Of a stretch of DNA of 43,110 bases, positions 1 to 8,401 are shown one piece after another. The position numbers and the translations under genes were made by a program. Origin of the DNA: an uncultured Prevotellaceae bacterium (GTDB lineage: Bacteria > Bacteroidota > Bacteroidia > Bacteroidales > Bacteroidaceae); contig CAMVDV010000027.1 in assembly GCA_947166305.1 (NCBI GenBank), positions 1 to 43,110 of the forward strand, given 5' to 3'. Each line of letters starts with the position of its first letter. Within the stretch, counting starts at the first letter, position 1. The notes under the pieces are model-generated. The model had not been told where the DNA came from. It did not search any database and was given only the letters and a program-made list of their open reading frames with translations.

Positions 1-498
1 TCCGCAAAGTTAGAGTGTTTTCTGTGTGACATTCCCGTTCTGGCGGATTTGCTGGTCTGACAGCATTTAACCCAAATCGGTCATTAGGATTATCATTTTC
101 GTGGTTGTCTTCGTAACTATATGATTATGAAACTTTTGTGAATTGCATTTTCTAATGACCGCCATTAGAAAAACAATTTCGCAAATAACTTATTCTCAAC
201 ATATTACAAACCTGACCACGGATTATTGCACTTCTAACGACCGATTTGGGTTTAATATAAGCATTTGTAATGCGATAAAACTATTATATCGGGATTGCAA
301 ATCCCTATATTCCCTACGTGCGGATTACAAATCCGCACGAACAAGCCGCGCTGTTATCTTCCGTGCTTCCTGTGTGACATATACAAGCAGCCGTGGCATC
401 ATCTTTCTGTGCTTTCCATTTTTTCTGTGTGACATTTATTCTTGCGGATGGCGGAGCGGCTTCCGGCTTTGCTTCAATATTTTTTTCGCCATCATTTT
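1..498. other. Non-coding repeat-bearing region ahead of the R-M island
   Basis: I see no convincing gene here; the one open frame (143-523) has no recognisable protein character. The stretch holds a 14-bp perfect inverted repeat (69-82 and 239-252, core AACCCAAATCGGTC), a small palindrome at 151-167, three copies of CTGTGTGACAT (about 21, 370 and 426) and the two-hairpin repeat described separately at 290-342. A 26-nt block at 256-281 recurs with one mismatch at 19866-19891. This is ordinary accessory-type intergenic DNA left of the R-M genes. Confidence 0.5.
290..342 (+). repeat. Two-hairpin interspersed repeat, copy 1
   Basis: Two adjacent palindromes (GGGATTGCAAATCCC at 291-305 and a 21-bp GTGCGGATT..AATCCGCAC palindrome at 318-338) are joined by a short CTATATTCC-containing linker. 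The same unit, inverted, lies at 40881-40934. It resembles REP-type hairpin repeats. No transposase is nearby. Confidence 0.7.
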
Positions 499-528
499 TG
501 TGAATAAGAATTATTTTTCGTAACTTTG
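497..528 (+). promoter_or_regulatory. Bacteroidota promoter for structured RNA / mod-res
   Basis: A -33-type TTTG (497-500) lies 20 nt before a perfect -7 element TAACTTTG (521-528). Transcription should start near 535, just before the first hairpin of the structured RNA. This is the only good promoter seen upstream of mod. Confidence 0.7.
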
Positions 529-534
529 CACTCG

Positions 535-762
535 GACGGGCAAAAACACCTCAGCGGAGGTGTCTGCCCAAATCTTATGGGAAACAATAGCATCAGCTAT
601 TTATTCAGCATGTCTTGAAACCTCGGAAATTTCAAGTATGTACTGCTCGAATAAGTCAGCCGATGCCTGTGCGATAGCGCGGGCATGACTTATATCTTAG
701 CAGTACAGGTACATTCCGAGGACCTCAAGACATGAGAGAAGAGCCATGTTTCGCGCTTCTCT
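535..762 (+). ncRNA. Highly structured RNA upstream of type III R-M genes
   Basis: Starting at the predicted transcription start, the sequence folds into four consecutive elements. Hairpin 1 (538-569) pairs GGGCA with TGCCC and ACACCTC with GAGGTGT. Hairpin 2 (586-601) pairs AATAGC with GCTATT. A long rod (609-734) is built of nested perfect stems: 609-618/725-734, 621-628/714-721, 640-647/699-706, 651-658/686-693 and a terminal stem 663-672/677-686 capped by GATA, with defined internal loops between them. Hairpin 4 (735-762) abuts the rod. The terminal stem contains two G-U pairs that would be A-C mismatches on the other strand, so the plus-strand RNA is the structured product. No poly-U tail follows, so the 3' end is unknown and the RNA may be the mod leader. 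I do not recognise the family. A 6S-like rod is one alternative; a retron RNA is unlikely because no reverse transcriptase is present. Confidence 0.6.
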
Positions 763-843
763 TGTGTCCTGAGGTTCTTGGCGTTGCCTGTTAACAAAGC
801 CTGAAGATATAGTCTGTATGCTCTATAAAACTATCGCAAGGCT

Positions 844-2595
844 ATGACTCAAGACGAAACAAACGAAAGGAAAAACTTGTCTCAACTGAAACTGGATATG
901 TTGGCAGAGATACGGCAACGCTTGGACGACAAGGTGCTGGAGCGCTCGAATGCAGAATTGCTGGAGAAACTTATCATCCGGGCAGACAGCGACGACGAGG
1001 CCATCAAAATCATGTCGCTTGGCACGACATACAAGAAGTCGGGACTCCATTATGAAAAGAGACTCGAGAAGATGGACAACAGCATCCGCTATTTCAAGAA
1101 GAATGAGAGCCTGAGCTTCCACACGGACGACACCAAACCAACGCATAAGCTGATTGTCGGCGACAACTACGAAGCTTTGCAAAACCTGCTCATACAATAC
1201 AAGAAAGGCATTGACATCATCTACATAGACCCACCATACGGCAAGGACAGCATGGGAGAGTTTGCCAAGACAAACTACGAGAACGGCATCACAAGGGACA
1301 ATCTGCTCTCTATGCTCTATCCTCGCCTGATGCTCGCCAAGCAACTGCTTTCTGACGAAGGAGTAATCTTCTGTAGCATCGATGATAAGAACTATGCTTA
1401 TCTGAAATGTCTCTTCGATGAGGTGTTTGGGGAAAGTTCTTATGTTTCAACCCTAACTATTGAGACTTCTGTTATAGCTGGTCCGAGGCGAGTTCCTGCA
1501 ATGCAGGGCAGCATCGTGAAAACTGCCGAATACTGTCTCATTTACTCAAAGAGTGAGGATAACAAGATAATGAAGAACTTGAAATATGACTATATTTACG
1601 GCTTTGACACGCATTATAATAAATGGGTTGATGAAGAGAATGGGAGAATTCTCTCATTGAATGACTTGATAAAGAACGATAAGGTAATATCTGATGTGTT
1701 TAGGTCCTACAACCTCTCCATTAACATTCAGAACTTGGGGACACTCTCAATAGTAAGCGAAGAGATAAAAAGGTGGCTCTATAGCAATGAAATAGCAAAT
1801 TTCTTATATCGTAAAGGAGACAGTGAAAAACCTAATGATGAAACAGATAAACAGCCATTATACCACCTCTTCAACATTGACAGCAAATGGTACTTGAAAA
1901 CGGAAGAGGGTTTGTTCAATGTCTTTCGTTATGTTGATAGAATCGGCGAGTGCGATGATTATTTCAATAGTTTTGGGGAAAGAACGGTAAGAGGGAATCT
2001 TTGGAAAGGTTTTTCATCTGACGGAGGAAACCTGGAGAAGGAAGGGGGAGTTCCCTTCAAGAATGGGAAAAAGCCCTTGCGACTGATAAAGCAACTCATA
2101 GACTCTGTTTTAACATCTGGCAACTCCGTAATCCTCGACTTCTTTGCTGGTTCTGGCACAACTGGTCATGCTGTTTTAGAATTAAATAAAGATGGAGGCA
2201 ACAGGACTTTCATTCTTTGCCAAATCAACGAGAAGACACAAGAAAGCCCCAACGGAATTGCATACGATGTGACTTCCAAACGATTGAAAAGGGTTATGAC
2301 AGGACAATGTTATGATGGCAGCAGGAATAGAAGTTGGCTTAGCGGCAACGAACCCTATGGCGGCAACCTTGATGTCTACGAGATAGAGCGTGTGCCAAAC
2401 CATCTGACGGCAGACGGACATACTCCATTTGAGGCAATTGACGAGACACTCTATGGAAAAGAGAAGTTCAAGACCCTGAAAGAAAAAATTGACTGGGTGT
2501 GTCAGAACTTTGCCAATACTCAAAAGTTTATAGAGATCGACGAAGACTGGGAAGAAGTCGTAAGGAAAGGAGGACGCGATGCTACAGGAAGTTAA
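844..2595 (+). CDS. mod: Type III restriction-modification system, Mod DNA methyltransferase
   Basis: Adenine-N6 or cytosine-N4 DNA methyltransferase that sets sequence specificity for a type III R-M system (583 aa). The catalytic DPPY motif is at residues 129-132 and the AdoMet-binding DFFAGSGTT motif at 432-440. This order (catalytic before AdoMet motif) defines the beta class to which type III Mod proteins belong. The intervening region, about residues 200-400, is the expected target-recognition domain and looks more AT-rich than its surroundings, as is usual for exchanged specificity domains. A short AAGG precedes the ATG. The last 17 bp overlap the start of res, so the two are translationally coupled and act as a Mod-Res complex. 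The 5' flank carries a promoter and a large structured RNA. Confidence 0.93.
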   Translation: MTQDETNERKNLSQLKLDMLAEIRQRLDDKVLERSNAELLEKLIIRADSDDEAIKIMSLGTTYKKSGLHYEKRLEKMDNSIRYFKKNESLSFHTDDTKPTHKLIVGDNYEALQNLLIQYKKGIDIIYIDPPYGKDSMGEFAKTNYENGITRDNLLSMLYPRLMLAKQLLSDEGVIFCSIDDKNYAYLKCLFDEVFGESSYVSTLTIETSVIAGPRRVPAMQGSIVKTAEYCLIYSKSEDNKIMKNLKYDYIYGFDTHYNKWVDEENGRILSLNDLIKNDKVISDVFRSYNLSINIQNLGTLSIVSEEIKRWLYSNEIANFLYRKGDSEKPNDETDKQPLYHLFNIDSKWYLKTEEGLFNVFRYVDRIGECDDYFNSFGERTVRGNLWKGFSSDGGNLEKEGGVPFKNGKKPLRLIKQLIDSVLTSGNSVILDFFAGSGTTGHAVLELNKDGGNRTFILCQINEKTQESPNGIAYDVTSKRLKRVMTGQCYDGSRNRSWLSGNEPYGGNLDVYEIERVPNHLTADGHTPFEAIDETLYGKEKFKTLKEKIDWVCQNFANTQKFIEIDEDWEEVVRKGGRDATGS

Positions 2596-4630
2596 AGATC
2601 TACAGAACAACGCTGTAGAGCGACTCATCAAAAGCATTGGCAAAAAGAAAGAAACCACCTTCCGTGCGCCCACGGGTAGCGGGAAGACATATATGATGGC
2701 CGACCTGATGAACAGGGTGATAGAGGCAAACGAGCACGTCGTGTTTCTCGTCTCGTCACTCTCCAAAGGCGACCTCGCAAGGCAGAACTACGAGTCGTTC
2801 AAAGAGAGTGCCGACAAGGGTGTGTTCCCCAAGCTTGACCCTTACCTTATCTCTACAGACATATCGGGAGAGGAGGGCCTGCATATCCCGACAGACCATA
2901 ACGTATATGTCTTGCCGCGAGATCTCTTCAAGCAAGACAGCCTGTTGATGCGTGGCCCTATGATTAACTTCCTGCGTACAATGACGGGTGACATCTTTGG
3001 CAAAGGGTTGAACAAGACAATCTATCTCATCAAGGACGAATGCCATCAACTTACCTCAAATCTGGACGAGATATCAGACAGCTTCTTCCGTAAAATCATC
3101 AACTTCTCCGCCACCCCCAACAGAAGCCGCGGTCAGATACCCGACGTGCAGATTACCGACGGGGAGGCAGAGGAGGCTTGCCTCATCAAGAAGGTGGAGT
3201 TCGGGAGTCAGAACGACACCGTAGAGGATGCTATCAACAAATTCAAAGAGGTAAGGCAAAAATACATATCACTCGATGTAGAACCTTGCATGATTATACA
3301 AATCTCCAACAAAGGGAAAGCGGAAGAAGAGTGGAACAATCGTATCAAGCCCGTCCTCGACAAAGTGGAAAATCAAGGCCTCAAGTGGATGGTGATGGTT
3401 GACTTGAAGGGAAGGAAAAACGAAACCAGCCTTTGCGACACCAACGACATCATCAAGGGTAAGCTGCCTGTCAGCCAATGGAAAGACTATGCAAAGCACA
3501 GAGGTATCGACATCATCATCTTCAAGATGGTCATTTCCGAAGGCTGGGACATTCCGCGTGCCTGTATGCTTTATCAAGTGCGCGACAGCCATAGCAAGCA
3601 GTTGGACGAACAAGTTCTGGGAAGAGTGAGAAGGAATCCACGCCTGTTGGACTTCGAGACTTTGACAGACCAACAGAAGAAACTGGCTACTACGGCATGG
3701 GTGTGGGGCATCATGCCCGATAGCATGAAAGCAAGATATTCTGTTTCCTTGTTTGGCAACGGCACAGACATACAGGACAGCATCAGAGTTAAGTCCACGA
3801 AGCTGGTACAACTCACGCAAAAAGCAGAGTTCGACATAGAAGGATTTATGAGCAAGCTGGAAGACAAGCTGGAGGCAACAAACATCTTCGAGCTGTATAA
3901 ACGTCTCTGCAAAGCACCCAATGACGTGCAAAACCTATGCTATGAGTATGCCGACGGCGATGTCCTGCGCTGGTATAAGCTTGCAGAGAATGTAGAGAAA
4001 GTCAAGGCAAGATATGACACCTATATCTGCGACTACGAGAAGAGCCTCGTCGTGGACAAAGAGGTCTCCTTCCCCACCTGCTCATCTTTCTCAGACAGCG
4101 AACACAAGGAAGACGACATGAGCTGGGTATGGAGCAGGAAAGATGGGAAGGACAAATTTGCATTTGACAGCTATGCAGAGAAGGAATGGGCTTCAGAACT
4201 GAGAAAGTTAGCTCGGAGAGGCTACATCATGGAACTGGAGATGCCAGGAATCGATGCAGAAGACAGTCAATTATACCTTTGGGGCAAGAACTATCCGTTA
4301 AATTCTGAAATAAAGTATGAATACTATGCCAATGGCATTCACGCCTCATACCCGGATTTCGTGATGAAAGACAAGTTGGGCAGGATTCACATCTTCGAGG
4401 TAAAGAGCGTTAATGTTGCAGCAGGTTTGAACATAGACATGAATGAATATGAGAATAAAGTGAAGGCACTGCATGAACTCTATCTTGCTTGTTCAAAAAA
4501 GCTGCCAGAATATCGTTTCTACTTGCCAATTATGAAAGATGAAGAATGGAGAGTCAGAAGATACTGGAATGGGATTTTCAAAGAAATAAGCCATGAAGAA
4601 TTTAAGAAATCCCTAAAAGTACAGCAATAA
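2579..4630 (+). CDS. res: Type III restriction endonuclease/helicase, Res subunit
   Basis: ATP-dependent SF2 helicase fused to a nuclease; with Mod it cleaves unmodified DNA. Visible motifs are Walker A APTGSGKT (30-37), a DECH box (153-156), SATP (177-180), motif VI QVLGRVRR (345-352) and a C-terminal PD-(D/E)xK nuclease core (P592, D593 and E607-V608-K609). At 683 aa it is clearly shorter than the roughly 900-1000 aa of well-studied Res proteins such as EcoP15I, yet all catalytic motifs are present, so I read it as a compact but intact form. It starts inside the end of mod. Directly behind its stop codon lies a 5'-truncated fragment of another gene, which suggests the R-M pair was inserted at this point. 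Confidence 0.92.
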   Translation: MLQEVKDLQNNAVERLIKSIGKKKETTFRAPTGSGKTYMMADLMNRVIEANEHVVFLVSSLSKGDLARQNYESFKESADKGVFPKLDPYLISTDISGEEGLHIPTDHNVYVLPRDLFKQDSLLMRGPMINFLRTMTGDIFGKGLNKTIYLIKDECHQLTSNLDEISDSFFRKIINFSATPNRSRGQIPDVQITDGEAEEACLIKKVEFGSQNDTVEDAINKFKEVRQKYISLDVEPCMIIQISNKGKAEEEWNNRIKPVLDKVENQGLKWMVMVDLKGRKNETSLCDTNDIIKGKLPVSQWKDYAKHRGIDIIIFKMVISEGWDIPRACMLYQVRDSHSKQLDEQVLGRVRRNPRLLDFETLTDQQKKLATTAWVWGIMPDSMKARYSVSLFGNGTDIQDSIRVKSTKLVQLTQKAEFDIEGFMSKLEDKLEATNIFELYKRLCKAPNDVQNLCYEYADGDVLRWYKLAENVEKVKARYDTYICDYEKSLVVDKEVSFPTCSSFSDSEHKEDDMSWVWSRKDGKDKFAFDSYAEKEWASELRKLARRGYIMELEMPGIDAEDSQLYLWGKNYPLNSEIKYEYYANGIHASYPDFVMKDKLGRIHIFEVKSVNVAAGLNIDMNEYENKVKALHELYLACSKKLPEYRFYLPIMKDEEWRVRRYWNGIFKEISHEEFKKSLKVQQ

Positions 4631-4887
4631 ACCACCCCGCCAACGCCTCGGCAACCATCAAGGGCACATCGGGGCAGCTGCTGACACTCACCCTGGCAGC
4701 CGACGCAAGCCTGGCCATCGGCAGCACCTACACGGTGCAAGTGACAAAGACCAACAGCACGGACGACATCTACGGCTTGACTGCATATGGTGCGATTCGC
4801 AAGGCAGGCACAGAGGCCAGCATCTTGGGCTTCCGCGGCCTGTCTGCTGACTTGCATCGGGCCTTGCTTCATTTTTTTGAATTATGA
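4627..4887 (+). pseudogene. 5'-truncated remnant of a surface/Ig-like protein gene
   Basis: Immediately after the res stop codon, another reading frame stays open for about 85 codons to a TGA at 4885-4887 without any start codon of its own. It reads HPANASATIKGTSGQLL, then LTLAADASLAIGSTYTVQV and a short tail. The pattern of alternating Thr/Val/Ala strands resembles the end of an Ig-like or fibronectin-like domain of Bacteroidales secreted proteins. It has no homologous upstream part in the window. I infer that the rest was deleted or displaced when the R-M genes arrived. The exact family is uncertain. Confidence 0.6.
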
Positions 4888-4912
4888 ATTTTGTATTTTG
4901 AATTATTTGTCT

Positions 4913-4920
4913 TATCTTTG
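4913..4920 (+). promoter_or_regulatory. Promoter -7 element of the SNF2 helicase gene
   Basis: TATCTTTG fits the Bacteroidota TAnnTTTG consensus and lies 20 bp before the ATG at 4940. It supports 4940 rather than the longer in-frame start at 4787, which would put the promoter inside the gene. Confidence 0.7.
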
Positions 4921-4939
4921 CCGAAAAAAAGGAAAGCTT

Positions 4940-7213
4940 ATGAACACATCTGCTGGCAGCAGCGAGTGCAGGCTGTCAAACACCGTGAAGCCTGCCGACA
5001 TGGGACTGGAAGAGTGGCAGACCGAACTGCGCAGGCTATGGGCTCTGCACGAACGGTTCGACATCAGCGAGACGGACGAACGATTCAGCCCTGGAGAATA
5101 TCGTGTACGCAATCCAAGGACGCGACGGCAATATGAAGTTGCCTACCACGGTGCCTACAGTCCGTGGAACTATTGTTCGTGCCCCGACTTTCGCACATCG
5201 GGACTCGGGACATGCAAACACGTGGAGGCCGTGAAGCTTTGGCTCAAAGCACAAGGAAAAGAGGCACACAGCGAGATGCCTGGCTACTCCTGCGTCTATG
5301 TCAATTACTACGGGCAGCGAAGCATCCGCCTGCGCATCGGGTCGAACCATCGGAGCGAGATGACTTCTCTGGCAAGCGAATACTTCGACCAAGGTTATGT
5401 CCTTCGCAGCGACGCACTTCTCCGCTTCGATACTTTCATAGAAAAGGCCCGGGCCATCGACCCCGCCTTCCGCTGCCATCCCGATGCACTGGAAGAAATC
5501 ATCGGACAGCGTGAACGTCTGGCACGCGCCGAACTTGTGGACCGCATTTGCACCGACCAGATGCTCGACTTGCTGCTCACGCTTCCGCTCTATCCCTATC
5601 AGAAGCAAGGCGTCCGCTTTGCCCTCAAGGCTGGAAAAGCCGTCATTGCCGACGAGATGGGACTGGGCAAGACCGTGCAAGCCATCGCTGTGGCAGAGAC
5701 ATATCTTGGGCAGAAGATGGCCGAGAGCGTGCTCATTGTCTGTCCCGCTTCGCTCAAATATCAATGGAAAAGCGAGATTGAAAGATATACGGGCAGAAAG
5801 GATGTGGTGCTCGTGGAAGGCTATGCTTCGCGCCGACCCTCTCTCTACAAAGCCGAAGCCCCTTACAAGATTGTATCTTACCAGTCGCTTGCCGCCGACA
5901 TCAAGACGCTCGACCGCATCGCCACCGACCTCCTCATCATGGACGAAGTGCAGCGGCTGAAGAACTGGAACACCTGGTTGGCACAGGCCGTGCGCCGCAT
6001 CGATGCCCACTATAGCGTGCTGCTCTCCGGCACTCCGCTCGAGAACAAGCTCGACGAGCTGGTTTCCATCGTTCAGCTCGTTGACCCTTACTGCCTCTCG
6101 CCTCTCTATCGCTTCCGCTACGAGCACATCGCCACCGACCCCGCCAGCGGGAAAGTCATCGGATACAAGAACCTTGGCGACATCAGGGAGAAGCTTTCCG
6201 GGACATTGCTACGCCGCACGAAGCAAAGCGTCCGCCTCGAACTGCCGGGACGCACCGACCAGTTCCTGCTCATCCCCATGACGCCCGAACAAACCAGCCG
6301 CCACGAACAGCTGCGAGGCAGTGTGGCAAGGCTCGTGAGCAAGTGGCAACGCACCAACGCACTGAGCGAAGAAGAGCGGCGACGCCTGCTGCTTATGCTC
6401 GGACAGATGCGGATGTTGGCCGACAGCACCTTCGTACTCGACCAAAACCCAGAAGAGCATCACGACACGAAAGTGGCCGAGCTGATGAACATCCTCGGCG
6501 ATGCGCTGGAAGGGAGCTACACGAAGGTCGTCGTCTTCAGCGAATGGGAACGCATGGCAAGGCTCGTCAGTTCCGAACTCAGCAGGCACGGCATCTGCCA
6601 CGAGTTCCTCAGCGGCAGCATCCCTTCGCAGAAGCGGGAAGACATCATCCGCCGTTTCCAGGAAGACCCACAGTGCCGTGTCTTTCTCTCCACAGACACC
6701 GGCTCCACAGGGCTTAACCTTCAGGTCGCAAGCCTCGTCGTCAATCTCGATCTCCCGTGGAATCCTGCCGTGCTGGAGCAGCGTGTGGGGCGCATCTACC
6801 GCATCGGACAGGAGACACCCATCCAGGTGCTGAGCCTCGTCTCGAAGGATTCCATCGAGGAAAGCATGATAGAGCGGCTACGCTTCAAGCAATCGTTGTC
6901 CGAAGGGGCACTCGATGGCGGCGACGACACCATTTTCCTCAGCGACGAACGCTTCCGCACATTCATGGAAAGCCTGTCCAGTCCCTCCGCTCACGCTCCA
7001 GGCTTCTCACCCGAAGAGGAGAGGCTTACGCGTCAAGCCCCCTCCCCTTCGGGAGAAGACGGGAAGGAGCCGGAGCCTAAGCCTGAGCCTGAACAGTCCG
7101 CATCGCCCGACCTTTCCGTCCGCAACCTCCTCGTTTCCCTCCGCGACATTCTCCGTTCGCCCGAGAAGACAAGGCAATTGGAAGAAGCCATCACGCGGAT
7201 TATTGAAAGGTGA
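4940..7213 (+). CDS. SWIM zinc-finger SNF2-family DEAD/DEAH helicase
   Basis: DNA-dependent ATPase/translocase of the SNF2 (Swi2/RapA-like) group, 757 aa from the ATG behind the promoter. A SWIM zinc finger (C79-x-C81-x10-C92-x-H94) is followed by the ATPase: DEMGLGKT (238-245), a DEVQ box (335-338), LLSGTPLEN, then the C-terminal helicase lobe with motif VI QRVGRIYRIGQ starting at 614. The last 100 residues include a Pro/Glu-rich low-complexity linker whose DNA resembles intergenic repeats elsewhere in the window. Such proteins are widespread in Bacteroidales; they probably remodel protein-DNA or RNA polymerase complexes, but the substrate is not known. It lies next to a type III R-M pair but has its own promoter, so a defence role is only a possibility. 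Confidence 0.88.
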   Translation: MNTSAGSSECRLSNTVKPADMGLEEWQTELRRLWALHERFDISETDERFSPGEYRVRNPRTRRQYEVAYHGAYSPWNYCSCPDFRTSGLGTCKHVEAVKLWLKAQGKEAHSEMPGYSCVYVNYYGQRSIRLRIGSNHRSEMTSLASEYFDQGYVLRSDALLRFDTFIEKARAIDPAFRCHPDALEEIIGQRERLARAELVDRICTDQMLDLLLTLPLYPYQKQGVRFALKAGKAVIADEMGLGKTVQAIAVAETYLGQKMAESVLIVCPASLKYQWKSEIERYTGRKDVVLVEGYASRRPSLYKAEAPYKIVSYQSLAADIKTLDRIATDLLIMDEVQRLKNWNTWLAQAVRRIDAHYSVLLSGTPLENKLDELVSIVQLVDPYCLSPLYRFRYEHIATDPASGKVIGYKNLGDIREKLSGTLLRRTKQSVRLELPGRTDQFLLIPMTPEQTSRHEQLRGSVARLVSKWQRTNALSEEERRRLLLMLGQMRMLADSTFVLDQNPEEHHDTKVAELMNILGDALEGSYTKVVVFSEWERMARLVSSELSRHGICHEFLSGSIPSQKREDIIRRFQEDPQCRVFLSTDTGSTGLNLQVASLVVNLDLPWNPAVLEQRVGRIYRIGQETPIQVLSLVSKDSIEESMIERLRFKQSLSEGALDGGDDTIFLSDERFRTFMESLSSPSAHAPGFSPEEERLTRQAPSPSGEDGKEPEPKPEPEQSASPDLSVRNLLVSLRDILRSPEKTRQLEEAITRIIER

Positions 7214-7351
7214 AAAGGTGAAAAAATTAAAAAATTAAAAAGTTAAAAGGTTAAAAAGTTGAGGCTCTCTATCTCTTTCCTAAAGGGAGGGATGAGAACT
7301 ATGAATGGATGTCGGGCAACCATTCAATTTTGAATTTACTAATTTTGAATT

Positions 7352-8401
7352 ATGAATTACCGAATACTTGTCACTGGAGCCAGTGGATTCATTGGAAGTT
7401 TTATCGTAGAACGCGGCCTGCAGGAAGGCTACGAAGTCTGGGCTGGCATGAGAGGCACGTCGAGCCGCAAATATCTGCAGGACGAGCGCATCCGATTCGC
7501 AGAGCTTGACTTGCAGAATCCCGAGAAGTTGCGCTCGCAGCTCCTTTTATATAAGGAAGCAATGGGAGGGCGTGGCTGGGACTACGTCGTTCATGCAGCA
7601 GGAGCGACGAAGTGCCTTCATGCCGAAGACTTCTTCCGCACCAACGCCGACGGCACGCGCCATCTCGTCGATGCCTTGCGCGAGACGGGCATGACGCCGC
7701 GCCGCTTCGTGATGCTGAGCAGTCTGAGTGTCTTCGGAGCCATCAGGGAGAAGCCTGTGAGGGAAGGCGCTGCCACCGGAACCGTCTATTCTCCCATCCT
7801 ACTCACGGACAAACCTCAGCCCAACACTGCTTACGGCAAGAGCAAACTTGCTGCCGAGCACTACCTCGAGACACAGAGGCTGTTCCCCTGGACTATTCTC
7901 CGACCGACGGGAGTCTATGGGCCTCGCGAGCGCGACTACTTCCTCATGGCTCAGAGCATCAAGCGTCACATCGACGTGGCGGCGGGCTTTTCGCCGCAGG
8001 AGATTACCTTTGTCTATGTCGACGACGTGGTGCAGGCAGTCTTCAAGAGCATGACGTCGCCCCAAGCGGAAGGGAAATCCTACTTCCTGAGCGATGGGAG
8101 AGTCTATACGAGCCGCAGCTATAGCGACCTCGTGCAGCAGCATTTGGGCAATCCCTGGGTGCTCCACCTGAAGCTGCCCTTGTGCCTTCTGCGTGCCGTC
8201 TGCTGGGTGAGTGGCAAGATAAGCCGTTTGACGGGCAAGATGAATGCCTTGAACGACGACAAATACCACATCCTTTCTCAGCGCAACTGGCAGTGTGACA
8301 TCGAGCCGGCCATAAGGGATTTTGGCTATAGTCCGCAGGTGATGCTGGAACAGGGCGTGGAGGAAAGCATCCGATGGTACAGGGATGAGGGCTGGCTCTA
8401 A
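7352..8401 (+). CDS. NAD-dependent epimerase/dehydratase (extended SDR)
   Basis: Nucleotide-sugar-type extended short-chain dehydrogenase/reductase, 349 aa. The N-terminal Rossmann motif is GASGFIG (9-15, GxxGxxG), and the catalytic YGKSK (Y161, K165) follows an SSLSVFG strand that supplies the catalytic serine. LRPTGVYGPRE is the typical substrate-loop region. It probably converts an NDP-sugar or a related cyclic substrate; the specificity cannot be read from sequence. The 138-bp gap after the SNF2 gene is AT-rich with GTTAAAA-type short repeats and no clear promoter. The stop overlaps that of the convergent leucine-rich-repeat gene by 4 bp. Confidence 0.88.
   Translation: MNYRILVTGASGFIGSFIVERGLQEGYEVWAGMRGTSSRKYLQDERIRFAELDLQNPEKLRSQLLLYKEAMGGRGWDYVVHAAGATKCLHAEDFFRTNADGTRHLVDALRETGMTPRRFVMLSSLSVFGAIREKPVREGAATGTVYSPILLTDKPQPNTAYGKSKLAAEHYLETQRLFPWTILRPTGVYGPRERDYFLMAQSIKRHIDVAAGFSPQEITFVYVDDVVQAVFKSMTSPQAEGKSYFLSDGRVYTSRSYSDLVQQHLGNPWVLHLKLPLCLLRAVCWVSGKISRLTGKMNALNDDKYHILSQRNWQCDIEPAIRDFGYSPQVMLEQGVEESIRWYRDEGWL

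Noticed and set aside
143..523. 126-codon open frame at the left end
   Set aside because: It runs through inverted repeats and palindromes, has no recognisable domain or plausible start signal, and lies just before the promoter of the structured RNA.
535..762. Retron or other RT-associated non-coding RNA
   Set aside because: No reverse transcriptase is in the window; the adjacent genes are a complete type III R-M pair.
4787..4939. 51-codon extension of the SNF2 helicase
   Set aside because: It lies in the remnant gene and upstream of the TATCTTTG promoter.
844..7213. DISARM- or BREX-like defence system (R-M plus SNF2 helicase plus PLD)
   Set aside because: The methyltransferase and helicase-nuclease are ordinary type III Mod and Res. 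The SNF2 gene has its own promoter, the PLD gene is 13 kb away, and DrmA/DrmB or BREX core genes are missing.
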